The notes below the pieces were generated by a model. It saw only the letters and a list, made by a program, of their open reading frames with translations. It was not told where the DNA came from and did no database searches. Made by a program: the position numbers and the translations under genes. DNA of 64,000 nt. Source: GCA-2746365 sp964651445. GTDB lineage: Bacteria > Pseudomonadota > Gammaproteobacteria > SZUA-229. Where the stretch lies: positions 1 through 64,000 of the forward strand of contig CAZYYW010000002.1 in the NCBI GenBank assembly GCA_964651445.1. The letters run 5' to 3'. Positions within the stretch are counted from its first letter, which is position 1; every line of letters begins with the position of its first letter. Shown here piece by piece: positions 31,849-41,491 of the stretch.

Positions 31849-33659
31849 AAACATACCGTCATAATAAACCGCAAGCAAAACCGTTGGCCGCATGGCGACG
31901 TGTTTCTGTGGCTGTGGTTTTTATGATGTTCGCCACAGCCTTGTTAGCAAAAACGCTGGATATGCAGATATTACGCAGTGAGTTTTATCAGCAGCAAGGT
32001 GATGCGCGCCAGTTGCGAACGGTTGCTATCTCAGCAGTACGTGGCGATATTGTCGATAGAAATGGTGAGCCACTGGCAATCAGCGCACCGGTGCATAGTG
32101 TTTGGGTAAATCCTCAGGTTACAAAAGATCACTTGAGTGAACTAGTGCCAGTAGCAGAGCTGTTGTCACTGGACGTTAATAGTTTGAAGAAAAGAATAAA
32201 GCGCAACAGCTCGCGTGAGTTTTTATATTTAAAACGACATGCGACACCCGAGCTGGCTGAAAAAGTTAAGGCATTAAATGTGCCGGGCCTTGCCTTGTTA
32301 AATGAGTATCGCCGTTTTTATCCGGCAGGTGAGGTGGCAGCGCATGTGGTTGGTTTTTCGGATATTGATAACAATGGACAGGAAGGCATGGAGTTGGCGT
32401 TTGACGACTGGCTGACAGGTCATACCGGAAAGAAGCGGGTAATACGTGATCGTTTAGGCCGCGCGTTTGATGATATTGAGCGTATAAAACCAGCGCGACC
32501 AGGTAAAACGTTAACATTAAGTTTGGACAAGCGCCTACAGTATTTGACCTACCGCACGTTAAAGGCGGCGGTTTTAAAACATAATGCGGTGGCGGGTTCT
32601 GCAGTGGTACTGGATGTGCGTACCGGTGAAGTGCTGGCGATGGTCAATCAACCATCATTCAATGTGAATGACAGAAGGCAGCTAAGGCCTCATGCCACAA
32701 GGAATCGTGCGGTGACCGATGTGTTTGAGCCGGGTTCAACCATGAAACCTATCACTGTCGCTGCAGCTTTGGAAAGCGGTCGCTGGAAACCATTTTATAA
32801 AGTAGAGACCGCGCCAGGTCATATGAAAATTGGCGGCAATACCATTCGTGATCATAAAAATTATGGCGACCTGGATGTCGGCGGCGTGTTGGAAAAGTCC
32901 AGTAATGTTGGTATTACAAAAATTGCATTATCGATGGACGCTGAGCAGCAATGGTCTATGTATCAGAGTCTTGGCATGGGCGCTGTTACCGGCAGTGGGT
33001 TTCCGGGTGAAGCCAGTGGTCAGCTTTCTTTGGATACATTAAACAGTGATTTTGCCCGCGCTTCTATGGCTTTTGGTTATGGCGTATCGGTAACGCCATT
33101 GCAACTGGCGCATGCTTATTCTGCGATTGCAGCGGATGGCATTTTACGCCCGGTTAGTTTTCTATTCGATGAAACGAAAGCAGGTAATGAAGAAGTTGAA
33201 GGTCGGCGAGTAATGTCAGTTGAAACCGCTCGTGCGTTACGAAAAATGATGCAGCGTGTGGTTTCAGATGAAGGTTCCGGCAAACGTGCGAGAGTCGCTA
33301 ATTACAGTGTTGCAGGCAAAACTGGCACCGTGCATAAATATATAGCTGGTGGTTATGACCGGGATCGTTACTTGTCGATTTTTTCCGGCATGGTGCCCGC
33401 TGACAATCCTGAATTAGTGATGGTGGTGATGATTGATGAACCTCGCAATGGTGAATACTTCGGCGGTCTGGTAGCTGCACCTGTCTTTAGTAAGGTGATG
33501 TCCGGTGCCATGCGCTTACTGGACATTGCGCCTGATCGGATTTCCAGTGAGCAATTAATGAATACTGATGTGAAAATATCAGTACCAAGCTTGGTACCCA
33601 TTCCAACTCCAACGGCTGTCGTCGATGATAATAAAACAATGACGGGCGGGCGGGCGTAA
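31845..33659 (+). CDS. ftsI: Septal peptidoglycan transpeptidase FtsI (PBP3)
   Basis: From a GTG at 31845, overlapping the ftsL stop, the product has 604 residues. It has an N-terminal membrane anchor (VSVAVVFMMFATALLAKTLD), a pedestal domain starting RGDIVDRNGEPLAIS, and a transpeptidase domain with the catalytic Ser298 in GSTMK, then SSN in EKSSNVGI and KTGT in AGKTGTVHKY. It cross-links septal wall with FtsW. The frame runs 120 bases further upstream inside ftsL, but the GTG overlap gives a normal FtsI N-terminus. Confidence 0.96.
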   Translation: MKTYRHNKPQAKPLAAWRRVSVAVVFMMFATALLAKTLDMQILRSEFYQQQGDARQLRTVAISAVRGDIVDRNGEPLAISAPVHSVWVNPQVTKDHLSELVPVAELLSLDVNSLKKRIKRNSSREFLYLKRHATPELAEKVKALNVPGLALLNEYRRFYPAGEVAAHVVGFSDIDNNGQEGMELAFDDWLTGHTGKKRVIRDRLGRAFDDIERIKPARPGKTLTLSLDKRLQYLTYRTLKAAVLKHNAVAGSAVVLDVRTGEVLAMVNQPSFNVNDRRQLRPHATRNRAVTDVFEPGSTMKPITVAAALESGRWKPFYKVETAPGHMKIGGNTIRDHKNYGDLDVGGVLEKSSNVGITKIALSMDAEQQWSMYQSLGMGAVTGSGFPGEASGQLSLDTLNSDFARASMAFGYGVSVTPLQLAHAYSAIAADGILRPVSFLFDETKAGNEEVEGRRVMSVETARALRKMMQRVVSDEGSGKRARVANYSVAGKTGTVHKYIAGGYDRDRYLSIFSGMVPADNPELVMVVMIDEPRNGEYFGGLVAAPVFSKVMSGAMRLLDIAPDRISSEQLMNTDVKISVPSLVPIPTPTAVVDDNKTMTGGRA

Positions 33660-35239
33660 TGCAAAAACAAGCTGCACTGGATTTCTTACTGGAAGGTTTT
33701 ATTGATGATGCGCTAATTGAACGTTGCCGTGAAATTACAATTAATGCGCTGGTGCAAGATAATCGCAAAGCCCGTAGTGGTGATTTATTTATCGCGCATC
33801 AGGGTTATAACACGCATGGTCTGTTATATGCGCAGGATGCTGTAGCAAAAGGTGTTAGCGTCGTGTTATGGGATGGCAATCTTGAAAATCGTGATGAGAT
33901 TCTTGATTCGATTTCCAATAAAGTTTTATGTTTGCATTGTGAAAATCTCAAATTCAAAGTAGGCGCCATCGCTTCACGTTATTACGATCAGCCATCGTTA
34001 TCACTGAACACAATCGGTGTTACCGGTACCGATGGCAAAACATCTATTGCACATTTTTTAGCGCAATGTTTGGACGCTTATGATGTGCCCTGCGGCGTAT
34101 TAGGGACCCTTGGTAATGGTTTCATTAATGACCTTCACCCCACGGGATTGACCACAGCAGATGCTTTACTGGTGCATAAAACGCTGGCCGATATACAGCA
34201 AGCCGGTGCCAAACATGTGGTAATGGAAGTGTCGTCACATGGGCTTGATCAGGGTCGGGTTAGCGGCGTTGCTTTTACTACGGCAGTGTTCAGTAACTTG
34301 GGTGTTGACCATCTTGACTATCATGGCACGCTGGAAAATTACGCGGCTGCGAAACGGCGTTTGTTTTATACCCCTGGGCTGAGTGCGGCAGTGCTGAATC
34401 TTGACGATGAATTTGGTCGCAAGTTGGCAGCAGAGATACGCGAGCATGTATGTGTTTGGGGTTATAGCATGGAAAGCGATATTTCGGCATATCAGGGACT
34501 TGCTGATTATTATGTTCATGCAAAAGAAATAAAAGCTTTTGATTGTGGCTATCACCTTGAAGTGCTCACGCCAAAGGGCGAAGCCTGTTTTGATATTCCT
34601 TTGTTGGGTCGCTTTAATGCATCCAATGCATTGGCGGTGTTATCAACCTTACTGGTCAGTCAGCTCTCATTGACGCATTCAGTTAGTAGTTTGTCTGCAG
34701 TGCGTCCAGTTGATGGCCGTGTTGAAATTATTGCCGAGCCAGGAAAACCTGTGGTGGTGGTTGATTTCGCGCATACAGAACAGGGATTGGCAGCCGTGTG
34801 TCAGTCCATGCGCGAGCATTTTAAAGGTGATGTCTGGTGCGTTTTTGGTTGCGGTGGTGACCGTGATCGCAGTAAGCGACCGTTAATGGCAAAAGTGGCA
34901 GAAGCATATGCCGATAGAATTATCGTAACCACAGACAACCCACGCCATGAAGATCCGCAGGCTATTATTAATGAAGTGATGACGGGCTTTGCATCACTGG
35001 ACAATGTTGAAGCTGTGCTTGATCGCCGCCAGGCAATTGATATAGCGATTACCAACGCGCAGCCTGGCGATGTTGTATTACTGGCAGGCAAGGGTCATGA
35101 GACCAGCCAGATTGTTGGTGATGTGCAAATTGCGTTTGATGATCGCCGCGTGGCTCGTGAATTTTTATCTGCTAGAGCGGCGAGTCGTTCGCAGGATAAA
35201 AAGGCAGCAGGCGATAGCGGTAAGGAGTTGGACGCGTGA
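33659..35239 (+). CDS. murE: UDP-MurNAc-L-Ala-D-Glu:meso-diaminopimelate ligase
   Basis: Adds the third residue of the stem peptide. The 526-residue protein shows the Mur ligase order: ATP loop GVTGTDGKTSIAHF, HVVMEVSSHGLDQGRV, FSNLGVDHLDYHG, and C-terminal GRVEIIAEPGKPVVVVDFAHTE. TDNPRHEDP contains the DNPR motif, which selects meso-diaminopimelate rather than lysine. The ATG overlaps the ftsI stop by one base. The loop reads TDGKT instead of the more usual TNGKT. Confidence 0.96.
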   Translation: MQKQAALDFLLEGFIDDALIERCREITINALVQDNRKARSGDLFIAHQGYNTHGLLYAQDAVAKGVSVVLWDGNLENRDEILDSISNKVLCLHCENLKFKVGAIASRYYDQPSLSLNTIGVTGTDGKTSIAHFLAQCLDAYDVPCGVLGTLGNGFINDLHPTGLTTADALLVHKTLADIQQAGAKHVVMEVSSHGLDQGRVSGVAFTTAVFSNLGVDHLDYHGTLENYAAAKRRLFYTPGLSAAVLNLDDEFGRKLAAEIREHVCVWGYSMESDISAYQGLADYYVHAKEIKAFDCGYHLEVLTPKGEACFDIPLLGRFNASNALAVLSTLLVSQLSLTHSVSSLSAVRPVDGRVEIIAEPGKPVVVVDFAHTEQGLAAVCQSMREHFKGDVWCVFGCGGDRDRSKRPLMAKVAEAYADRIIVTTDNPRHEDPQAIINEVMTGFASLDNVEAVLDRRQAIDIAITNAQPGDVVLLAGKGHETSQIVGDVQIAFDDRRVAREFLSARAASRSQDKKAAGDSGKELDA

Positions 35240-36627
35240 TCAAGTTATCGCGGTTAGCGGCAGCACTCAATGGCAGCTTCTATGGCGATGATGTATTGCT
35301 GACAGGTGTGTCCAAAGATACCCGAGAAATTAAAGCTGGCGATCTATATGTTGCGCTAAAAGGTGAGAATTTTGATGGTCATCAATTTGTTGCCGAAGCT
35401 GGATTGTCAGGCGCAGTTGCGGCTTTAGTGAGTGAAGAGGTGCCAGTCGACGTGCCGCAGATCCAGGTTGCCGATACCCGTATAGCGTTCGGTGAATTTG
35501 CGGCTTACTGGCGTCAAATGTGGGGCACGCAACAGCCAGACAGAAAAATGATTGGCATTACCGGCAGCAATGGTAAAACTTCAGTCAAGGAAATGTGCAG
35601 TAAGATTCTAAATGATTATGTTGGCAGTGAAAAAGTACTGGCGACAATAGGTAACCTCAATAACGAAATTGGGGTGCCGATGACACTGCTGGAGTTAAAG
35701 CCGCAGCACCAGTTTTCCGTTATTGAAATGGGGGCGAATCATGTCGGCGAAATAGCCTATCTAAGCAATATTGCAAAGCCAGATGTAGCGTTGGTGAACA
35801 ATGTTGGCCCGGCTCATTTAGAAGGTTTCGGTTCACTGGAAAATACGGCTAAGGCTAAAGCGGGTATTTACGATGGATTGCCTGCCGATGGCATAGCCGT
35901 GATTAATTATGATGACGGTTTTACTGCTTATTGGATTGATTACTGCGCCGGCATGGAAACCGCTAGTTTCTCTATGCAGAATAAAAACGCCGATGTGTAT
36001 GCAGCGTTAATAAAAAATAATCAGTATTTGGTTTCTGTGGCTGGGGAAAAAGTAGAATTAACACTTAAAGTACCCGGGCAACACAATGTGATGAATGCCT
36101 TAGCTGCCATCACGCTAACCTATTCACTGGGTTTGCCGGTATCAAAAATCGTGTCTTCACTGTCTGCATTTGAAAATATTCAGGGCCGGTTAGCCATTAA
36201 AAAATCAGCAGTGGGTTATCAATTGATTGATGATACTTATAACGCTAATCCGAGCTCTGTTGCGGCAGCAATTGATGTGCTGGCAAATATGTCTGGCAAT
36301 AGCGTTTTGGTGCTAGGTGATATGGGCGAGCTAGGTGCCGATGCAGAAAAAATGCATGCTGAAATAGGTGAAAAAGCAAAAGCAGCAGGCATCAGTGCGC
36401 TGTATGGCACTGGTAAGTTAACAGCGTCTACAGTGGCTGCGTTTGCTGAAAACGGCTTTCATTTCAAAGAAAAAAATGAATTAATTAAAGCATTAAATAA
36501 GAAATTAACAGCAGATGATGTTGTGTTAGTAAAAGGTTCTCGCAGTGCGGCGATGGAAAAAGTAGTTGAACGGATACTCACCCATAAAAGTAATGCCCAT
36601 AAAAATAATAATAAGAGGGTGACCTAA
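35236..36627 (+). CDS. murF: UDP-MurNAc-tripeptide:D-Ala-D-Ala ligase
   Basis: Completes the pentapeptide by adding D-Ala-D-Ala in the cytoplasm. The 463 residues include VSKDTREIKAGDLYVALKGE, ATP loop GITGSNGKTSVKEM, VIEMGANHVGEIAYLSNIA, and IDDTYNANPSSVAAAIDVLA in the C-terminal domain. The start is GTG, overlapping the murE stop by four bases. The protein ends in a Lys/Asn-rich tail (HKSNAHKNNNKRVT). Confidence 0.96.
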   Translation: MIKLSRLAAALNGSFYGDDVLLTGVSKDTREIKAGDLYVALKGENFDGHQFVAEAGLSGAVAALVSEEVPVDVPQIQVADTRIAFGEFAAYWRQMWGTQQPDRKMIGITGSNGKTSVKEMCSKILNDYVGSEKVLATIGNLNNEIGVPMTLLELKPQHQFSVIEMGANHVGEIAYLSNIAKPDVALVNNVGPAHLEGFGSLENTAKAKAGIYDGLPADGIAVINYDDGFTAYWIDYCAGMETASFSMQNKNADVYAALIKNNQYLVSVAGEKVELTLKVPGQHNVMNALAAITLTYSLGLPVSKIVSSLSAFENIQGRLAIKKSAVGYQLIDDTYNANPSSVAAAIDVLANMSGNSVLVLGDMGELGADAEKMHAEIGEKAKAAGISALYGTGKLTASTVAAFAENGFHFKEKNELIKALNKKLTADDVVLVKGSRSAAMEKVVERILTHKSNAHKNNNKRVT

Positions 36628-37709
36628 TGTTTTTAACATTAGCGGAATATCTACAGCAATTTGAAAGCGGTTTTTCCGTATTTCAATATATTACTTTACG
36701 CGCCATTCTTGGCACCATAACCGCACTGATTTTATCCCTGGTGATCGGACCAATCATGATACGTAAACTGTCGAGTTACAAAATCGGGCAGCAAATACGT
36801 GAAGATGGTCCGCCGTCACATTTATCGAAAGCCGGTACCCCAACCATGGGTGGTGCGCTGATACTGGTTTCCATCTCTATAAGTACGCTGTTATGGGCGG
36901 ATTTATCCAATGAAAAAGTATGGGTAGTGCTGTTGGTCACTTTGGCCTTTGGTCTTATTGGTGGCGTCGATGATTATCAAAAATTGATTTATGGCAATGC
37001 TAAAGGCATGCCGGCTAGAGTCAAATATTTCTGGCAAACCGTGGTCGGTTTTTCGGCAGCCTATTATATGTATAGTAGTGCGGTCAGTCCGGTAGAAACA
37101 ACCTTGATTATTCCCTTTATGAAAGATGTGATGGTGCCGATGGGCGCTGGTTTTATTTTTATGACCTATCTGGTGATCGTCGGCAGCAGTAATGCGGTGA
37201 ATTTAACAGATGGTCTAGATGGTCTGGCGATCATGCCAACCGTTATGGTTGCAGGTGCACTCGGTGTTTTTGCATATCTTTCTGGGCATATAACGTTTGC
37301 CAACTATTTGGGCATTCCACATGTTGTCGGTGTTGGTGAACTCACTATTTTCTGCGGCGCATTAGTGGGTGCAGGTCTGGGGTTTTTATGGTTTAACACT
37401 TATCCCGCAATGGTTTTTATGGGCGATGTCGGTGCTTTGGCATTGGGTGCAGCATTGGGCGTGGTCGCCGTTTATGTGCGACAGGAACTAGTGCTGGTTA
37501 TTATGGGCGGGATTTTTGTCATGGAAACAGTCTCTGTGATTTTGCAGGTGGCGTCCTATAAATTAACCGGTAAACGCATTTTTCGCATGGCACCTATCCA
37601 TCACCATTTTGAATTGAAAGGTTGGCCAGAGCCGCGCGTTATCGTGCGCTTTTGGATTATTACCTTTGTGTTAGTGCTGATTGGTTTAGCTTCGCTGAAA
37701 CTTAGATAG
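36627..37709 (+). CDS. mraY: Phospho-MurNAc-pentapeptide translocase
   Basis: A 360-residue inner-membrane enzyme with about ten membrane segments that makes lipid I from UDP-MurNAc-pentapeptide and undecaprenyl phosphate. Characteristic cytoplasmic loops: GTPTMGGALIL, GGVDDYQKLIYGN with the paired Asp, NAVNLTDGLDGLAIMP, MGDVGALALGA and PIHHHFELKGWPE. It overlaps murF by one base. The length equals the E. coli enzyme. Confidence 0.97.
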   Translation: MFLTLAEYLQQFESGFSVFQYITLRAILGTITALILSLVIGPIMIRKLSSYKIGQQIREDGPPSHLSKAGTPTMGGALILVSISISTLLWADLSNEKVWVVLLVTLAFGLIGGVDDYQKLIYGNAKGMPARVKYFWQTVVGFSAAYYMYSSAVSPVETTLIIPFMKDVMVPMGAGFIFMTYLVIVGSSNAVNLTDGLDGLAIMPTVMVAGALGVFAYLSGHITFANYLGIPHVVGVGELTIFCGALVGAGLGFLWFNTYPAMVFMGDVGALALGAALGVVAVYVRQELVLVIMGGIFVMETVSVILQVASYKLTGKRIFRMAPIHHHFELKGWPEPRVIVRFWIITFVLVLIGLASLKLR

Positions 37710-37728
37710 GTATATTGGTTAACAGATA

Positions 37729-39075
37729 ATGAGTGCAATGACGATTCAACCTGAACAAGCTGTTTATACACTGGTCGTAGGCCTGGGTAAAACCGGTTTG
37801 TCTGTGGTGCGTTATTTACGCGCTCTGGGTGAAGCTATCATTGTGGTTGATAGTCGCGATGCGCCACCGGGTTTGAATGTATTAAAAAGTGAATACAGTG
37901 ATGTAAAACTGGTAACAGGTGCTTTTGATAGCGCTTTGTTTGTCAATGCGCACCGCATCATTGTAAGCCCGGGTGTTGCCCTATCAGAGCCCGCGTTGAT
38001 TGCCGCGAAAAAAAATAACATTGAAATTATTGGCGATATTGATCTGTTCGCAGACGAAGTTAAAGCCCCCGTCGTTGCTATTACCGGTTCCAATGGGAAG
38101 TCTACGGTGACCACGCTGTTGGCATTAATGGCATCACAATCAGGTTTGAAAACAGTCGCCAGTGGCAATATCGGTAGACCCGTTCTGGAATCTCTGGCTG
38201 ACGACATAGAATTGTATGTGCTTGAATTGTCCAGTTTTCAGTTAGACACTTTGCACTGTTTGCCAATGAAAGCAGCCGTGGTGCTAAATATCAGTGCCGA
38301 TCATATGGATCGTTATGAGAATCTTGCGGCTTATGTCGCAAGTAAACATACGATTTATAAACATGCTGAAGTACTGGTAATAAATAAAGACGATAGCCTC
38401 GCTAATCAACGAATTCAACCATCAGAAAAAAGTCTGTATTTTACGCTGGGGATACCGGCAGAAAATGAGTTCGGGCAGTGTGGTGATACAACCGAACATT
38501 TGTGTTTTGGAAAGAAATCATTGATCGATATCGATCAGCTAAAATTCAGGGGTCGGCACAATGTTCAAAATGCACTGGCGGCTCTGACCTTGGGTCATGC
38601 TATTGGTTTGCCTATAGATGACATGCTAAAAGCACTAAAACAATTTACTGGGCTGGCGCACCGCACACAATATGTGGCGCAGATAAAAGGTGTCAATTGG
38701 ATCAATGATTCCAAGGCAACCAATGTCGGCGCGGCCATTGCAGCACTTGTCGGGCTGCCGGGTAAACATGTGTTGATAGCAGGTGGTGTCGCTAAAGGCG
38801 CAGATTTTTCTGAATTGGCGACGGTGGTTAAACAACATTGTCGAGCGGTGGTTCTACTGGGCCAAGATGCAGCGTTGATAAATGCAGTGATGCCTGAGGA
38901 CGTGACTGTTAAGTGTGTCAATGATATGCATGCGGCGGTTGCAGCGGCGGCAGCGTTAGCGCAGCCGGATGATAATGTGCTATTGGCACCGGCTTGCGCC
39001 AGTTTTGATATGTTTAAAAGTTTTGAACAGCGCGGTGAAATATTTATTAAAGAAGTAGAGGCATTGCAGTTATGA
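37729..39075 (+). CDS. murD: UDP-MurNAc-L-Ala:D-Glu ligase
   Basis: Adds D-Glu to UDP-MurNAc-L-Ala. The 448-residue protein has an N-terminal Rossmann-like domain (VVGLGKTGLSVVRYLRALG), ATP loop AITGSNGKSTVTTLL, VLELSSFQLDTLH, ISADHMDRYENLAAY, and C-terminal WINDSKATNVGAAIAAL and LLAPACASFDMFKSF. It starts 19 bases after mraY, one of the larger gaps within the cluster, and overlaps ftsW by four bases. Confidence 0.96.
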   Translation: MSAMTIQPEQAVYTLVVGLGKTGLSVVRYLRALGEAIIVVDSRDAPPGLNVLKSEYSDVKLVTGAFDSALFVNAHRIIVSPGVALSEPALIAAKKNNIEIIGDIDLFADEVKAPVVAITGSNGKSTVTTLLALMASQSGLKTVASGNIGRPVLESLADDIELYVLELSSFQLDTLHCLPMKAAVVLNISADHMDRYENLAAYVASKHTIYKHAEVLVINKDDSLANQRIQPSEKSLYFTLGIPAENEFGQCGDTTEHLCFGKKSLIDIDQLKFRGRHNVQNALAALTLGHAIGLPIDDMLKALKQFTGLAHRTQYVAQIKGVNWINDSKATNVGAAIAALVGLPGKHVLIAGGVAKGADFSELATVVKQHCRAVVLLGQDAALINAVMPEDVTVKCVNDMHAAVAAAAALAQPDDNVLLAPACASFDMFKSFEQRGEIFIKEVEALQL

Positions 39076-40409
39076 GTCACTCTACAACTATGTCAACTGA
39101 AGCAAATTCAGAACTGTGGTCGATGAAGGATGTTGCTGGGCGCTTAGTAAAACTCTTTACCTTGAAACTAGAAGACCTTGACCCAGTTTTACTACTAGCA
39201 TTTATTTCCCTGTTAAGTCTTGGTGTCATTATGGTGGCGTCAGCGTCTATTAGTGTTGCCGATCGAAATTATTTAAACCCGTTTTATTATTTACAGCGTC
39301 AGTTGGTGTTTGTTGTTATTGGTTTGGCTGCGGCTTTGGTGGTATTTAAAATTCGCCTGGTGCAATGGGAAAAATCAGGTATGGCATTGCTGATTTTTTC
39401 ACTGTTTTTATTGATACTCGTATTGTTACCTGGTGTAGGGAAGACAGTGAACGGCAGTACGCGATGGATACCACTGGGTGTGTTTAATCTGCAAGTGTCT
39501 GAGTTGGTAAAACTTTTTTTAGTTATCTATGTTGCAGGTTATCTGGTGCGGCATGGTGACGCGGTACGCAGTTCATTAACAGGTTTCCTAAAACCTATGT
39601 TGATGGTAGGTCTAGCGGGTATTTTATTACTCATGCAGCCGGACTTCGGCGCTACCGTGGTTATCATGGGTACCGTGCTGGCAATGACATTTTTAGCGGG
39701 TGTACGATTTATACAGTTTATCTCCTTTGTGTTTATTTTTGCCAGTGCGGCAATGTTGCTGGTTGTTACCTCGCCTTATCGTCTGCAACGTTTAACATCA
39801 TTTACCAACCCCTGGGCAGATCCCTTTGACAGTGGTTTTCAGTTAACGCAATCATTGATAGCCATTGGCACGGGCGGCTGGTTTGGTACGGGTCTGGGTG
39901 GTAGTGTACAAAAACTATTTTATTTACCTGAGGCACACACTGACTTTTTATTTGCAGTGCTATCGGAAGAACTGGGTTTTATGGGTGTATTCGTGGTGAT
40001 TGCACTGTTTTCTGTGTTGTTTTACAGGGCGTTTAAAATTGCCATGCAAGCTGAAAAATTAGGCAATTATTTTTCTGCTTATCTGGCGTACGGCATAGGC
40101 ATTTGGTTGTCGATGCAGGCGGTAATCAACATCGGTGTGAATATTGGTCTGCTGCCCACGAAAGGATTAACACTGCCATTAATGAGTTATGGTGGTAGTA
40201 GTCTTATCGTTACCTGTATTGCCATAGGTTTGTTGATGCGAATCCACTATGAAGTTAGTGGCATTACGAAACAGGCCAGTACGCGCCAAACTCAAAGAAG
40301 TCAGAACAAAAAAAATCAGAGCGGAAAAGATAAGAGCGAAAAAAATCAGAGAAAAAGCCGTCGCGCTAAAAGAACGACGCACATTACCAAAGGCGGGGCA
40401 TTGTTATGA
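39072..40409 (+). CDS. ftsW: Septal peptidoglycan glycosyltransferase FtsW
   Basis: A SEDS-family enzyme that polymerises lipid II at the septum with FtsI. The 445 residues include about ten membrane segments, GSTRWIPLGVFNLQVSELVK, MQPDFGATVVIMGT, DPFDSGFQLTQSLIAIGTGG with the catalytic-type Asp, and LPTKGLTLPLMSYGGSS. The last 45 residues are unusually basic (KNKKNQSGKDKSEKNQRKSR and similar), an extended cytoplasmic tail longer than I expect for FtsW. It overlaps murD and murG by four bases each. Confidence 0.96.
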   Translation: MSHSTTMSTEANSELWSMKDVAGRLVKLFTLKLEDLDPVLLLAFISLLSLGVIMVASASISVADRNYLNPFYYLQRQLVFVVIGLAAALVVFKIRLVQWEKSGMALLIFSLFLLILVLLPGVGKTVNGSTRWIPLGVFNLQVSELVKLFLVIYVAGYLVRHGDAVRSSLTGFLKPMLMVGLAGILLLMQPDFGATVVIMGTVLAMTFLAGVRFIQFISFVFIFASAAMLLVVTSPYRLQRLTSFTNPWADPFDSGFQLTQSLIAIGTGGWFGTGLGGSVQKLFYLPEAHTDFLFAVLSEELGFMGVFVVIALFSVLFYRAFKIAMQAEKLGNYFSAYLAYGIGIWLSMQAVINIGVNIGLLPTKGLTLPLMSYGGSSLIVTCIAIGLLMRIHYEVSGITKQASTRQTQRSQNKKNQSGKDKSEKNQRKSRRAKRTTHITKGGALL

Positions 40410-41491
40410 TGGATGTCCGTCCAATATTAATTATGGCAGGTGGCACCGGTGGTCATGTTTTTCCAGCACTGGCAGTCGCCGATGAATTACGCGCCCGCGG
40501 TATCCCCGTCATTTGGCTGGGTACGAAAGCGGGCATTGAATCAAGATTGGTGCCACAGGCTGGCTACCCCATCGAGTGGATGAGTATCACCGGTCTGCGC
40601 GGAAAAAATAGCTTAACCTTGCTGTTAGCACCGGTGCGTATAAGTCTGGCTTGTTGGCAGGCACTGTCTGTATTATTGCGTAAAAAACCCTGCGCTGTTT
40701 TGGGTATGGGTGGCTTTGCCTCTGGCCCCGGTGGTTTAATGGCATGGTTGATACGAAAACCATTGTTGGTACACGAACAAAATGCAGTTGCCGGCTTAAC
40801 CAATAAAATATTGGCGCGTTTTGCCAGTGTCGTGATGCAGGCTTTTCCTAATGTATTCAAACAGGCATTAACAACCGGTAATCCCGTCAGGCAATCAATT
40901 TGCGCTATCGAAGAACCGGCGATGCGAATCAATGAAAAATCGTCCGAAAAACTTCGCATATTGGTAATTGGTGGTAGTTTGGGTGCAGTGAAACTAAATG
41001 AAATTATTCCTTTAACGCTTAACAAAATGCAGCCTGTGCAGCGTCCAGAAATTATTCATCAAACCGGTATGAAAAATATCGAAGCCACCACTAGTGCCTA
41101 CAACAGTGCAGGTGTCGAAGCGAAAGTGGAAGCATTTATTGATGATATGCCAGCGGTTTATCAGTGGGCCGATCTGGTGATTTGTCGCGCCGGTGCGATG
41201 ACAGTATTTGAACTGGCGGCTGCTGGCATCGCCTCCATTTTGGTACCCTATCCACACGCCGTTGATGACCACCAAACACATAATGCCTTCTACCTTGAAA
41301 AAAATGGCGCGGCCATCATTCGCCAGCAACATGAATTGTCAGTCGACTGGTTGTTAGAAGTCATTAATGATTTTTCAAACAATCGAAAAAAATTATTGGA
41401 AATGGCTGTCGCCGCACGAAAATTAGCGATACCCGGTTCGGCAAAGACCATTGCCGATGCCTGTGCCCGTGCCGGAGGATTGCTAAAATGA
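40406..41491 (+). CDS. murG: Lipid II synthase MurG (UDP-GlcNAc transferase)
   Basis: Adds GlcNAc to lipid I at the inner face of the membrane. The 361 residues have the GT-B fold with the glycine-rich loop MAGGTGGHVFPALAVADEL, GMGGFASGPGGLMAW, HEQNAVAGLTNKIL, GGSLGAVKLNEI and ICRAGAMTVFELAAAG with the UDP-GlcNAc contact residues. It overlaps ftsW and murC by four bases each. Confidence 0.97.
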   Translation: MMDVRPILIMAGGTGGHVFPALAVADELRARGIPVIWLGTKAGIESRLVPQAGYPIEWMSITGLRGKNSLTLLLAPVRISLACWQALSVLLRKKPCAVLGMGGFASGPGGLMAWLIRKPLLVHEQNAVAGLTNKILARFASVVMQAFPNVFKQALTTGNPVRQSICAIEEPAMRINEKSSEKLRILVIGGSLGAVKLNEIIPLTLNKMQPVQRPEIIHQTGMKNIEATTSAYNSAGVEAKVEAFIDDMPAVYQWADLVICRAGAMTVFELAAAGIASILVPYPHAVDDHQTHNAFYLEKNGAAIIRQQHELSVDWLLEVINDFSNNRKKLLEMAVAARKLAIPGSAKTIADACARAGGLLK

